Shown piece by piece: positions 50,982 to 60,929 of a DNA stretch of 64,000 nt. The notes beneath the pieces were generated by a model. The model was not told the DNA's origin, did no database searches, and saw only the letters and a program-made list of their open reading frames with translations. The stretch is from Pseudomonas sp. CFII64 (lineage in GTDB: Bacteria; Pseudomonadota; Gammaproteobacteria; Pseudomonadales; Pseudomonadaceae), in contig NZ_ATLO01000042.1 in the NCBI RefSeq assembly GCF_000416235.1, positions 248,001 through 312,000 on the forward strand, written 5' to 3'. Position 1 is the first letter of the stretch; each line of letters begins with the position of its first letter. The position numbers and the translations under genes were made by a program.

Positions 50982-52623
50982 AACCTCGCAGGGCCCGCCC
51001 GCTCCAGGCGCTATCAAGACCTCCAGCCGCTGGAGCGTCTCGCTGGTGTGGATCGTGCCGATCATTGCCTTGCTGGTCGGCATTTCCCTGGTGGTCCATA
51101 ACCGCATGCAGGCCGGCCCCGAAATCACTATCACCTTCAAAACCGGTGAAGGCCTCACCGCCGAAAAGACCCAGGTCAAATACCGCAATGTGGTGATCGG
51201 CCATGTGTCTGAAGTCGAGCTGAGCGAAGACCAGAAGAGCGTCACCGCGACCGTCAAGCTCGCCAAACAGGCTGCGTCCTTTACCAGGGAAGACGCGAAA
51301 TACTGGGTGGTGCGCCCACGCATCGGGGCTGGAGGCGTGTCCGGGATCGACACGCTGCTGTCGGGCGCTTTCATTGGCGCAGACTCCGGTGAATCGCAAC
51401 GCACCGTGAAGCACTTCATCGGGCTCGAAGCACCACCACCGATCACCTACGGCGAACCGGGAAAACGCTTCACGCTGGTGACCAAGGATCTGGCTTCCCT
51501 GGACATCGGTTCGCCCCTCTACTACCGCAAAATCCCGGTGGGTCAGGTGGTTGGCTATGCGCTGGATAAAGAGGGCAAGGGTGTCGACGTTGAGGTCTTC
51601 ATCAATGCACCGAACGACGCCTACGTCACCAGTGATACACGGTTCTGGAATACCAGCGGCATCGATATCGGCGTGAGCGCCAACGGGTTTTCGGTGAAGA
51701 CCGAATCGCTGTCAGCGGTACTTATTGGTGGTATCGCGTTTGGCGCACCGGAATACGGCCTGACCAGCGCCGCTGCCTCGGAGGGAACCCGTTTTGATTT
51801 GTTTACCGACGCACAGGCCGCCCTCGCGCCGCCGCCAGGCAGAGCACAATATCTGGCATTGCGCTTTGACCAGGCGCTCAGGGGCTTGAAAGTCGGTGCG
51901 CCGGTGGAGTTTCAAGGCCTGGAAATCGGCAGAGTGGTGTCGATCAACCTGGATTTCGACCTCAAGACCCGCAGCTTTCCGATCATTGTCGGCATCGTCA
52001 TTTACCCGGAAAGCATGGGGCAGGCGCACATCAAGATGCTTGCTTTGCTCAAGCATGATCCCAGGGATCTGGAGGGCGGCATTCGAATTATCGGCAGTTT
52101 CGTTGAACACGGGCTGCGCGCTCAGGCCCGTTCGGGAAACCTGTTGACCGGGCAACTGTACATTTCCCTGGATTTCTATCCGAAGGCGCCAACCGTCACG
52201 TTTGACCCCAATGCTCGCCCGGTCATGCTGCCAACGGTGCCCAGCAGCCTTGAGCTTTTGCAGGAGCAGCTGCAGGCCGTCATCGAAAAAATCGCCAATC
52301 TGCCGCTGGATCGTATCGCCACCAATCTGGATGGCAGCCTGAACGAGCTGCGTAACGGCCTCAAACAATTCAACAGCCAGACGCTGCCGGGCGTTCGCAG
52401 CACGCTGGATGATGTACGAAAAACCTTGAAATCGGCCAGTGCTACGCTGGCCGACGACTCACCGCAACGTGAACAGCTGAGTGACGCCATAGACGAACTG
52501 GGGCGCATGTCGCGCTCGTTGCGCGATCTTTCCGACTATCTGGGTCGCCATCCCGAGTCGCTGATTCGCGGCCGACCCAAAGACTCTCAATTCGACTCCA
52601 GGCCTGAACAGCGGAGTCCATGA
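50971..52623 (+). CDS. pqiB: PqiB, MCE-domain lipid transport protein
   Basis: A 550-residue protein anchored by one N-terminal helix (VSLVWIVPIIALLVGISLVV) with three MCE/MlaD domains in the periplasm (about 45-140, 160-260 and 285-390; each with a VKYRNVVIGHV-, LYYRKIPVGQVV- or VEFQGLEIGRVV-like core). A long C-terminal helical region follows (LELLQEQLQAVIEKIANLPLDRIATNLD), which in E. coli PqiB forms the tunnel-like needle crossing the periplasm. Length matches E. coli PqiB. It overlaps the upstream pqiA by 11 bases. Confidence 0.94.
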   Translation: MALETSQGPPAPGAIKTSSRWSVSLVWIVPIIALLVGISLVVHNRMQAGPEITITFKTGEGLTAEKTQVKYRNVVIGHVSEVELSEDQKSVTATVKLAKQAASFTREDAKYWVVRPRIGAGGVSGIDTLLSGAFIGADSGESQRTVKHFIGLEAPPPITYGEPGKRFTLVTKDLASLDIGSPLYYRKIPVGQVVGYALDKEGKGVDVEVFINAPNDAYVTSDTRFWNTSGIDIGVSANGFSVKTESLSAVLIGGIAFGAPEYGLTSAAASEGTRFDLFTDAQAALAPPPGRAQYLALRFDQALRGLKVGAPVEFQGLEIGRVVSINLDFDLKTRSFPIIVGIVIYPESMGQAHIKMLALLKHDPRDLEGGIRIIGSFVEHGLRAQARSGNLLTGQLYISLDFYPKAPTVTFDPNARPVMLPTVPSSLELLQEQLQAVIEKIANLPLDRIATNLDGSLNELRNGLKQFNSQTLPGVRSTLDDVRKTLKSASATLADDSPQREQLSDAIDELGRMSRSLRDLSDYLGRHPESLIRGRPKDSQFDSRPEQRSP

Positions 52624-52651
52624 ATTGACCACTCAAAGGAGTGAATCCCCC

Positions 52652-53215
52652 ATGCGGGCGACTTTCAACGCACCTTTGTTCATGATTATTCTGTTGCTGG
52701 CCGCCTGCCGCAGCGATCCGGTGCATTACCACACGCTGACGCCGCTGCACTCCGGCACACCGCGCTCAACGCAGGTCGGCGAAAGCGTGCGGATCGAACG
52801 GGTCATGGTCCCGCCACAAGTTGATCGCTCACAGATCGTCATCCGCCAGGGCAGCAATGAACTGATCCTTCTGGAAACCGAATGGTGGGGTGCGAGCCTC
52901 GCCGATGAAGTGCAAAGCGCGCTGATCAATGAGCTGAACAACCGGCCGGGAGGCAGGGGAAAAATGACCTTGCGCATCGAGGTGCAACGCTTCGATCTGG
53001 TCCCTGGCCAATACGCATTGCTCGACGCCCGATGGCGGCTGCGCGCAGGGCAATCCGCCGACCCGAACAGCAACGAATTGATCTGCCAGAGCGTTTTGCA
53101 GCAACCTTCCGGCGCCACGGTTCAGGATCTGGTCATGGCGCAGCAAGCCAACCTGCGCAAGCTGGCGATCATTGTCAGCGACGCCAACCGCACAGGGGCC
53201 CGACGTTGTCCATGA
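52652..53215 (+). CDS. pqiC: PqiC, outer-membrane lipoprotein of the Pqi system
   Basis: A 187-residue lipoprotein of the ABC-type transport auxiliary (DUF330) family. The signal ends in a lipobox, LLLAACRSD, so the mature protein starts at that Cys. It has the VERVMVPPQVDRSQIV-like block (here RIERVMVPPQVDRSQIVIR) typical of PqiC, which contacts the end of the PqiB needle at the outer membrane. The start is ATG 52652 with AAGGAG nine bases upstream; the frame also opens at a TTG at 52625. It is the last gene of the operon. Confidence 0.9.
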   Translation: MRATFNAPLFMIILLLAACRSDPVHYHTLTPLHSGTPRSTQVGESVRIERVMVPPQVDRSQIVIRQGSNELILLETEWWGASLADEVQSALINELNNRPGGRGKMTLRIEVQRFDLVPGQYALLDARWRLRAGQSADPNSNELICQSVLQQPSGATVQDLVMAQQANLRKLAIIVSDANRTGARRCP

Positions 53216-53252
53216 CCAGGCGCGGGCTAGCCTTTAACAATAGAGCTGTCAT

Positions 53253-54623
53253 TCAAGGTGCCAATACAATTTTAAGCAGTGGATCATTCAGGTACGCGAC
53301 ATTGAGCCTGGTCCAGGGATTGATCCTGGATTGCTCCGGCGAAAAAATATGACCGGGCGCGATCATGAATCCCTTGGGCAGCAGTTTTCGCGTCAACTCC
53401 CGGGCATCGTCGATGTGGGCAAATCTGGCCCACAGATAAAGACTCTGTTCCGGGCGATAGAACACCTCGGCGCCGATCTCGTCCAACATCTGCAAGCCTT
53501 CTGCCGTTGCCGTTTTCAAGCGTTCCTGGAGGCGGATCAAATGCCGCAGGAAATGCCCCTCGGTGAGAATCACATCGACCGTACGCTCGCAGTACTCCGA
53601 AGAACTGGTGTGCAGCAACATCTTCAGATCGCCCAGTTCATCGATGACTTCCTTGCTGCCGGCAATAAAGCCAACCCGCAGCGCCGCCGACACTGATTTG
53701 GAGAAGCTGCCGACATACAGCGAATGTTTCAGCTGGTCGAGCGCCGAGACCTTGATCGCCGAGGTCGGTTTGAAATCTGCCAGCGCGTCGTCATCCACCA
53801 GAATGAAATGATGTTCCTCAGCCAGCTGCACCAGCCGATGGGCTTTACTCGGTGACAGGTCGGAACCCGTCGGGTTGTGGCCCACCGACTGGATAAAAAA
53901 CAGCTTGGGCTTGTGCGCACGCAAATACTGCTCCAGCACGGCCATGTCCGGCCCATCGGGCAAGCGCGGCACCGCAAGCATTCGCGCGCCCTGCAATTGC
54001 AGCTTGCCAAACAGTGGGTAATAGCCGGGATCTTCCACGAGCACCGAATCCCCGGCCGTCACGAAACGGCGGATGATCAGGTCCAGGGCGTGATTGGCGC
54101 CGTGGGTGGTGACGATTTGTCGGGGGCTGGCAGCTATCGAATAGGTCGCCAGTTTTTGCACCAGATGTTGCCGCAGGGCGGCATTGCCCAAGCGATTGCC
54201 ATAGCGAAACAGCGTCGTCACGCCAGTGCGCATGATCTGTCGGGTAAATTTGTCCAGGCGCAGGTCCATCAGCCACTCAACCGGCGGAAACCCCTCGCCC
54301 AGCGGCGAATGGCCCGGTTCGCGAACAAACTGCTGGCGCATCAGCCAGATCGTGTCCATGGCACGCGCATAGGGCAACGGCTCTTCCGGCTCAGCGCTGC
54401 TGGGTGCGCCTTGTTTGACGAAAAACCCCTGCCCGTGACGCGCTTCGATCAACCCTTGGGACGCCAGGGATTCGTAAGCATTGATCACAGTGTTTTTCGA
54501 ATGCCCCAGCAGCCGCATGCATTCGCGCAGCGACGGCAATCGGTCGCCGACGCGATAGGTGCCGTTGGCGATCTGCCCCGCCAGGGATGCCGTCAACTGT
54601 TGAGCCAGCGTCAGCCGCGCCAT
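53253..54623 (-). CDS. MocR-type regulator (GntR helix-turn-helix plus aminotransferase-like domain)
   Basis: A 456-residue regulator. The GntR winged helix (about 5-70; IANGTYRVGDRLPSLRECMRLLGHSKNTVINAYESL in segments) is joined to a fold-type I aminotransferase-like domain (about 100-455) with HGANHALDLIIRRF, VGHNPTGSDL, LVDDDALADF and VGSFSKSVSAALRVGF with the PLP-binding Lys. It is divergent from mvaA, and the gap holds several GTACAG/CTGTAC half-sites, so it is the probable activator or repressor of the mevalonate operon. ATG 54623 is chosen; a GTG lies four codons earlier. How a PLP protein senses mevalonate or a metabolite of it is unclear. Confidence 0.9.
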   Translation of the reverse strand: MARLTLAQQLTASLAGQIANGTYRVGDRLPSLRECMRLLGHSKNTVINAYESLASQGLIEARHGQGFFVKQGAPSSAEPEEPLPYARAMDTIWLMRQQFVREPGHSPLGEGFPPVEWLMDLRLDKFTRQIMRTGVTTLFRYGNRLGNAALRQHLVQKLATYSIAASPRQIVTTHGANHALDLIIRRFVTAGDSVLVEDPGYYPLFGKLQLQGARMLAVPRLPDGPDMAVLEQYLRAHKPKLFFIQSVGHNPTGSDLSPSKAHRLVQLAEEHHFILVDDDALADFKPTSAIKVSALDQLKHSLYVGSFSKSVSAALRVGFIAGSKEVIDELGDLKMLLHTSSSEYCERTVDVILTEGHFLRHLIRLQERLKTATAEGLQMLDEIGAEVFYRPEQSLYLWARFAHIDDARELTRKLLPKGFMIAPGHIFSPEQSRINPWTRLNVAYLNDPLLKIVLAP

Positions 54624-54659
54624 GTCCACGTCCACGTCCTGAAAAAATATTCATTGAGG

Positions 54660-54754
54660 GTACAGCTTAGGTACTGTCTGTCCAAACTGTACCTTCTTTG
54701 CCAGTACAGACCAGTCTAGGGTGACAGCCACTCAACAATAAAAAATCTGTACAG
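54660..54754. promoter_or_regulatory. Array of GTACAG/CTGTAC half-sites between the MocR gene and mvaA
   Basis: Exact copies lie at 54660-54665 (GTACAG), 54687-54692 (CTGTAC), 54704-54709 (GTACAG) and 54747-54754 (CTGTACAG, a full palindrome), plus GTACTG at 54671. MocR proteins commonly bind repeated half-sites, so this is the likely operator set. Confidence 0.65.
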
Positions 54755-54765
54755 GACTGCTTCCC

Positions 54766-56051
<1,286 letters not shown>

Positions 56052-56052
<1 letters not shown>

Positions 56053-56978
56053 TGAGCCGCGCTGGCGAACAGGCTGTCCGGCTGGTTGAAGTCGGCGCCC
56101 GGGATGGCTTGCAGAACGAGCAGCGGATACTTGCGCCGCCGCTGCGCGTGCAATTGCTCGAACGCCTGGCCAATGCTGGACTGCGCACCATTGAGGCAGG
56201 TGCTTTTGTTTCGCCGCGCTGGGTGCCGCAAATGGCCGGCTCCGATGAGGTGTTCCAGGCCTTGCCGATGCGTTCCGACGTGACCTGGACAGCGCTGGTG
56301 CCCAATGTGCAGGGACTCGAAGCCGCGCTGGCCGCAGGTTGTCGTGAAGTGGCAGTATTCGCCGCCGCTTCGGAGGCGTTCTCGCAAAGAAATATCAACT
56401 GTTCGATTGCCGAAAGCCTCGCGCGTTTTCAGCCGGTCATGGCGCGCGCGCGGGAAGCCGGCGTGCGGGTGCGTGGCTATGTTTCCTGCGTCATGGGTTG
56501 TCCGTTCACCGGTGCGGTCCAACCCGGGGCCGTCGCCGCTGTGAGCGCTTCGCTTTACGAAATGGGTTGTTATGAAATCAGTCTGGGCGACACCATTGGC
56601 GCCGGCACACCAGCGGCAACCAAAGCGCTGCTGCAAGCCTGCAGTGAGGTCGTTCCGGTAACTGCGCTGGCCGGGCACTTTCATGACACCTACGGGATGG
56701 CCATCGCCAATATTTACGCAGCACTGGAGGCCGGCGTGCGGGTTTTCGACAGTTCGGTCGCGGGTCTGGGTGGCTGCCCTTATTCGCCCGGCGCGACGGG
56801 CAATGTTGCCACTGAAGACGTGATCTACCTGCTGGACGGCCTGGGGCTGAGCCACGGGGTCGACCTTGAGGCATTGATCGAGACGGGTGAATTCATCAAC
56901 GCCGAACTGGGCCGCGAAACGGCGTCCCGGGTATCGCGCGCGTTGCTCGCGAAACGTCGAGCATCAGCACTGGCTTAA
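56052..56978 (+). CDS. mvaB: Hydroxymethylglutaryl-CoA lyase
   Basis: A 308-residue TIM-barrel lyase splitting HMG-CoA into acetyl-CoA and acetoacetate. Signatures: LVEVGARDGLQNE with the catalytic Arg-Asp, AGHFHDTYGMA with the metal-binding His pair, and VAGLGGCPYSPGATGNVATED holding the active-site Cys. Its ATG overlaps the mvaA stop by one base (a GTG lies one codon earlier), so both are coupled as in the mvaAB operon of P. mevalonii. It completes mevalonate breakdown to central metabolites. Confidence 0.96.
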
Positions 56979-57035
56979 GCTGCATCTCTTCACCTTCATA
57001 ACAATAAAAGCCCGCAAGGGCAGTGGGAGAATCCT

Positions 57036-57512
57036 TTGAAATCCGAACTGTATGAAGTTTGGGGCGACACGGTAGACGGTCGTCATCTGATTTACGCCAT
57101 CGCCATCGGTGCAGTCGTCAGCCTGGGGGCGTTTTTCATCGCCAAGCACCTGTTGGTCGGCTGGGTTGCTTCTGCGCAAATGGCCCGGGCCTATGCCATG
57201 TTGATCGGCATCGTCGGTTGTCTGGCAGGCGGCGCGATCAGTGCCGCGCTGTTCAAACCCAAGCGCCATGTCATGGAACACCAGGCCGATCCCGCCTGGC
57301 GCGCGCAGGTCTTGCTCGAACTGCAGAACGAGTTCGGCGATCTGGGCAAGCTCTCCGATTTGCCACCGGCGACCATTGCCGAGCTTCGCGAGATGGACCT
57401 GTATGAGCTGTTCGCAGACTATGAGCGCGCACAACTGGCCAAGGTCGACAGCCCAGAACCGCCCGCGCTGAATGTCGAAAGCGCTGTGAGCATCAAAGGT
57501 GGCCGGTCATGA
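57036..57512 (+). CDS. Small two-helix membrane protein, probable partner of the TctA-like permease
   Basis: A 158-residue protein with two membrane helices (LIYAIAIGAVVSLGAFFIAKHLLVG at about 19-43 in part; YAMLIGIVGCLAGGAISAALF at about 53-73) and a soluble C-terminal part with NEFGDLGKLSDLPPATIAEL. Not recognised as a named family; position and size suggest the TctB-like small subunit of a tripartite tricarboxylate-type carrier, though TctB usually has four helices. The start is TTG at 57036 with GGGAGA six bases upstream. The stop overlaps the permease ATG by four bases (ATGA). Likely part of mevalonate uptake; inference. Confidence 0.72.
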   Translation: MKSELYEVWGDTVDGRHLIYAIAIGAVVSLGAFFIAKHLLVGWVASAQMARAYAMLIGIVGCLAGGAISAALFKPKRHVMEHQADPAWRAQVLLELQNEFGDLGKLSDLPPATIAELREMDLYELFADYERAQLAKVDSPEPPALNVESAVSIKGGRS

Positions 57513-58897
57513 TGGCGCCTCTGCTGGATCAGCTCCTCATCGCGTTGGGCATGGGTATTCTGGGGGCAGTGATCTTTGCCGGGATCGGCCTGATCTCCGG
57601 CAGCGACGAGACCACGACCCTCGCGCCATTGACCTTGCTGGTCGTGCTGCTCGGCGTGCCTGCACCTGGCATCCTGACGTTCTTTCTTGCCGGCGCCGTC
57701 GCCAAGCACATGACCCACGCCGTGCCGACCGCGTTGCTGGGGATTCCGGGCGACACCATGGCCACGCCGCTCATGCGCGAGGCCAACTTCCTGCGCAACC
57801 TCGGTGTTCCGCACATTGCCCTGCGCAAGATGATTTCCGGCGCGGTGATTGCCGCGTTGATCGCCGTGCCCATGGCCGTGCTGTTCGCGGTGATGCTCTC
57901 GCCGTTCGGTGACATGATCAAGCGCGCGGCACCCTGGGTTTTCCTCGCCGCCGCCATTGCCATCGCCTGGTTCTCCAAGGGGCGTCTGGCAGCGGTGTTG
58001 ACCCTGATTCCGTTTGTCATGGTGATCATCGGTTTGCAAACCATGACCGGACAATACGGCGTCAAACTCAGCGTCAGTTACTTCCTCGGCATCGCCATCG
58101 GGCCATTGATTGCCGCACTGTTCTCCCTGCTCGCACCCGCCGAGCGAGACAAAATGCGTCGCCAGGAGGTTCGCACGTTCTCCCTGTCGCCAGACGTCAA
58201 AAGCTGGGGCGGCTTTTTCCCGAACCCGCTCAAGGTCCTGGACCGCAAGCAAAGCATGTGGACGGCCGTCACTGCTGTCATTTCCAGCGCTACCTTCGTC
58301 TTCAGTCCGGTGGCGATGACGGTGATCATGGGCGAAATGGTCGGGTCGCGGGTCAAGCATGTCTATCATCGGCTTACTACGGTGATTACCGCCCGAAACG
58401 GGGTTACCGAATCGACCTACATTGCCGAAGCATTGATCCCGCTGATCGCTTTCGGCCTGCCACTCAGTCCGGTCGCCGCCGGCCCGGCCGCACCGCTGTT
58501 CAATGCCCCGCCACGTTTCAGCGTGGATGCCGCGACCGGTCAGGTAAACAACCTGCACTCACTGCTCAGTACCTGGGAGTTTCTCGGCTACGGCATGCTG
58601 GCTGTAGTCATCGCCATTCTGATCGCCTACCCGTTCACCATGAATTACGCGCATCGGGCCGCTTCTTATGTGTCGCGCAAGATCAGCCACGAAGCCGTCA
58701 TCGCAACCTTTGTCGGCCTGATTCTGGTGATCGGCATCTGGGAAGGTGGTCTGCTCGGGCTACTGGTGATCATCACTGTCGGGCTGTTGGGCGGATTTTT
58801 ATCACGCTTTCTGGGCTTCAACATCGGCGTGCAGTTCATGGGCTACTACACAGCCGTGCTGACCGTGCCTGCCATCGTCGCCATGCTGGGTGCATGA
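57509..58897 (+). CDS. TctA-family-like permease, candidate mevalonate transporter
   Basis: A 462-residue polytopic inner-membrane protein distantly like the large TctA subunit of tripartite tricarboxylate transporters (for example ALLGIPGDTMATPLM near 90, comparable to the family's NIPG block, and the repeated GLPLSPVAAGPAAPLF near 310). Around ten or more helices are seen. No periplasmic binding protein (TctC) is encoded in the window. It is coupled to the small membrane protein by a four-base overlap and followed by an exported lactonase. Its place inside an mvaAB operon makes mevalonate the most likely substrate; this is inference. A second Met follows the first directly. Confidence 0.78.
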   Translation: MMAPLLDQLLIALGMGILGAVIFAGIGLISGSDETTTLAPLTLLVVLLGVPAPGILTFFLAGAVAKHMTHAVPTALLGIPGDTMATPLMREANFLRNLGVPHIALRKMISGAVIAALIAVPMAVLFAVMLSPFGDMIKRAAPWVFLAAAIAIAWFSKGRLAAVLTLIPFVMVIIGLQTMTGQYGVKLSVSYFLGIAIGPLIAALFSLLAPAERDKMRRQEVRTFSLSPDVKSWGGFFPNPLKVLDRKQSMWTAVTAVISSATFVFSPVAMTVIMGEMVGSRVKHVYHRLTTVITARNGVTESTYIAEALIPLIAFGLPLSPVAAGPAAPLFNAPPRFSVDAATGQVNNLHSLLSTWEFLGYGMLAVVIAILIAYPFTMNYAHRAASYVSRKISHEAVIATFVGLILVIGIWEGGLLGLLVIITVGLLGGFLSRFLGFNIGVQFMGYYTAVLTVPAIVAMLGA

Positions 58898-58936
58898 CGC
58901 ACAACCAACAGAACAACAATAATCAGGTGATCCTCA

Positions 58937-59959
58937 ATGCATAAGCACATCCTGGCTTCGATGTTTTTCCTGTTAAGTACCGGCGCGATCCACGCGCAGG
59001 CCGCGGAATCGATCCCGACGCTCAGCTACCCCGCCGAGGGCCAGCAATTGCAGGCAATTGCGGCGGCGGAAAAAGACCTGCCGACCGTCACCGCCCAGCA
59101 ATGGCTGAAGGTGTCGGACAAAGGCCTGCAGCTGGAAGGACCGTCATTCGACCGGGAAGGCAATTTGCTTTTCGTGGAAGTCTTCGGCGGCCAGGTGCTC
59201 AAGGTCGACACTCAGGGCAAGCTCAGTGTCGTGGTGCCGAAAAATGCCTTGGGTTCAGCGGGGCTGGCGATCCATAAGGACGGTCGTCTGTATGTCGCCG
59301 GGCTCGGCAACTTCAAGGATACCGGCAACTTGACCACCTACAAGGCCGATGGCTCGGCGCCGCAAGTGATCATTGCCGGCAATAAAAACTATCTGGTGGA
59401 TGATCTGGTGTTCGACAGCACCGGCGGTTTTTACTTCACCGACTTCAAAGGCACTTCCACCGAACCCACCGGCGGGGTTTATTACGTACCCGCAGACGGC
59501 AAAAGCATCGTGCCGATCCTGCCCAAGCTGGCGATTGCCAACGGCATCGCCTTGTCGCCCGACGGCAAAACCCTGTGGGTCACCGAGTTCGCCACAGGTT
59601 TGCTGCACCGCATCGAACTGAAGGACGCGACAACCATCGCCCCGTTCGGCGAGGCGGTGGTTTATCGCTTCAACGGCCCTTCCCCGGACTCGATGCGCGT
59701 GGATCAGGATGGCAATCTGTACGTGGCGATGTACAGCCAAGGCCGGGTACTGGTGCTGAATCCCAACGGCCTGCCTATCGGCCAGATCCTGATCCCCGGC
59801 CGCGAAACCGGTCACTACCTGCGCTCAACCAGTCTGGCCATCAAGCCTGAAACCAACGAGGTCTACCTCGTCGCCAGTGACGGTGATCTGGGCGAAGGCA
59901 GTGCCATATTCCGGGCGCAGGGGTTTGCCAAGGCGTTGAAACTGTATTCGCATCAGTGA
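58937..59959 (+). CDS. Exported SMP-30/gluconolactonase-like lactonase, candidate mevalonolactonase
   Basis: A 340-residue six-bladed beta-propeller with a signal peptide (MHKHILASMFFLLSTGAIHAQA). Metal and catalytic positions of the SMP-30 family are visible: Glu67 in LEGPSFDREGNL, Asp in VDDLVFDSTGGFYFTDF, Asn in IANGIALSPDGKTLWVTEF and Asp in PSPDSMRVDQDGNLYV. It is most like Drp35/LRE-type lactonases. As the last gene of the mevalonate operon, it probably opens mevalonolactone to mevalonate in the periplasm before uptake; that substrate is inference. AGGTGATC precedes the start, 39 bases after the permease gene. Confidence 0.87.
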   Translation: MHKHILASMFFLLSTGAIHAQAAESIPTLSYPAEGQQLQAIAAAEKDLPTVTAQQWLKVSDKGLQLEGPSFDREGNLLFVEVFGGQVLKVDTQGKLSVVVPKNALGSAGLAIHKDGRLYVAGLGNFKDTGNLTTYKADGSAPQVIIAGNKNYLVDDLVFDSTGGFYFTDFKGTSTEPTGGVYYVPADGKSIVPILPKLAIANGIALSPDGKTLWVTEFATGLLHRIELKDATTIAPFGEAVVYRFNGPSPDSMRVDQDGNLYVAMYSQGRVLVLNPNGLPIGQILIPGRETGHYLRSTSLAIKPETNEVYLVASDGDLGEGSAIFRAQGFAKALKLYSHQ

Positions 59960-60021
59960 TTCGGTAGGCACGATCAGGCCGCGCACCCGAAACGGACTCA
60001 GGTGTTGGCGGCTGTCAATAT

Positions 60022-60771
60022 TCAGCTGTTCTGGCCGCCATCCACATTCAAGGTGGCGCCAGTGATATACGCCGCATCGGGTCCGGCGAGAAACGCCACC
60101 ACTCCGGCAATTTCTTCAGGCTGACCGTAGCGGCCCAGTGCCGTCATCTGCTTGACCATTGGTGCTACGTCGCTGGTTTCGGGGTTCATTTCGGTATTGA
60201 TCGGCCCAGGCTGGACGGTATTGACGGTGATATTCCGCGAGCCCAGATCACGTGCCCAGGCTCGGCTGTACGCGGCGACAGCAGCTTTGGTAGCGGCATA
60301 GTCGCCAATGCCAGGAAACGGTGCGCGGCTGGCGAACATGGTGCCTATCGAAATAATGCGACCGCCCTCCGAAAGCAACGGCACTGCTGCGCGCACCGCC
60401 GCAACGACCCCGCCGACGTTGATCGCGTGCTGGCGGTCCAGTTCAGCAATGTCGGCCAAGGGATCACCAACAACACCGGTAACAAACACGCCGGCACTGT
60501 TGACCAGGATGTCGAGACGCCCGAAGTGTGCGTGGACCTTTTCAACCAATGCGGTCACCGCAGCGCTATTGCTCTGGTCAGCAGCAATTGCCAATCCCTT
60601 CACGCCATGTGCCTGAATATCAAGCAACACGGCTTGAGCCCGCTCAGGCGATTGCGAATAGCTGAACGCAACATCGACGCCCTCGGCAGCCAGACGCCGG
60701 GCGATGGCAGCGCCAATACCACGAGAGGCACCAGTGACCAATGCAATTTTGCCTTTGAGAACGTGGGTCAT
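60022..60771 (-). CDS. Short-chain dehydrogenase/reductase
   Basis: A 249-residue classical SDR. The nucleotide motif is ALVTGASRGIGAAIA; NSAGV follows, the catalytic Ser is in IISIGTMFASR, the Tyr-Lys pair in YAATKAAVAAYSRA, and NTVQPGPINTEM and TLNVDGGQNS complete the fold. The ATG at 60771 has AAGGAAAT upstream; the frame extends to 60831. It is divergent from a LysR gene and probably its target. This pairing of an SDR with a CrgA-type LysR regulator is common and often stress- or xenobiotic-linked; the substrate is unknown. Confidence 0.92.
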   Translation of the reverse strand: MTHVLKGKIALVTGASRGIGAAIARRLAAEGVDVAFSYSQSPERAQAVLLDIQAHGVKGLAIAADQSNSAAVTALVEKVHAHFGRLDILVNSAGVFVTGVVGDPLADIAELDRQHAINVGGVVAAVRAAVPLLSEGGRIISIGTMFASRAPFPGIGDYAATKAAVAAYSRAWARDLGSRNITVNTVQPGPINTEMNPETSDVAPMVKQMTALGRYGQPEEIAGVVAFLAGPDAAYITGATLNVDGGQNS

Positions 60772-60844
60772 GAGATTTCCTTGATAGGTTGGGAGGTGGT
60801 TCCGTTCACAGACTGCGAACCGAGAAACCACGATATAGCCCTTC

Positions 60845-60857
60845 TTATCCGGGATAA
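60845..60857. promoter_or_regulatory. Short perfect palindrome in the SDR/LysR divergent region
   Basis: TTATCC and GGATAA flank a central G. It lies 22 bases from the LysR-type dyad at 60879-60897 and may be part of the same control region. Confidence 0.4.
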
Positions 60858-60878
60858 ACTCTGCAAAACAGTATACCG

Positions 60879-60897
60879 TATCACCAAAACAGTGATA
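60879..60897. promoter_or_regulatory. LysR-type dyad between the SDR and LysR genes
   Basis: TATCAC and GTGATA are exact inverted repeats seven bases apart, fitting the T-N11-A type site of LysR regulators, 33 bases before the LysR start. Confidence 0.5.
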
Positions 60898-60929
60898 ATA
60901 GCCGTTTTCACCACAGTCCGAGGCGCACC

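Noticed and set aside
57419..58558. 379-residue open frame on the minus strand rich in His, Arg and Gly
   Set aside because: Antisense to the TctA-like permease; no family features and no ribosome site of note.
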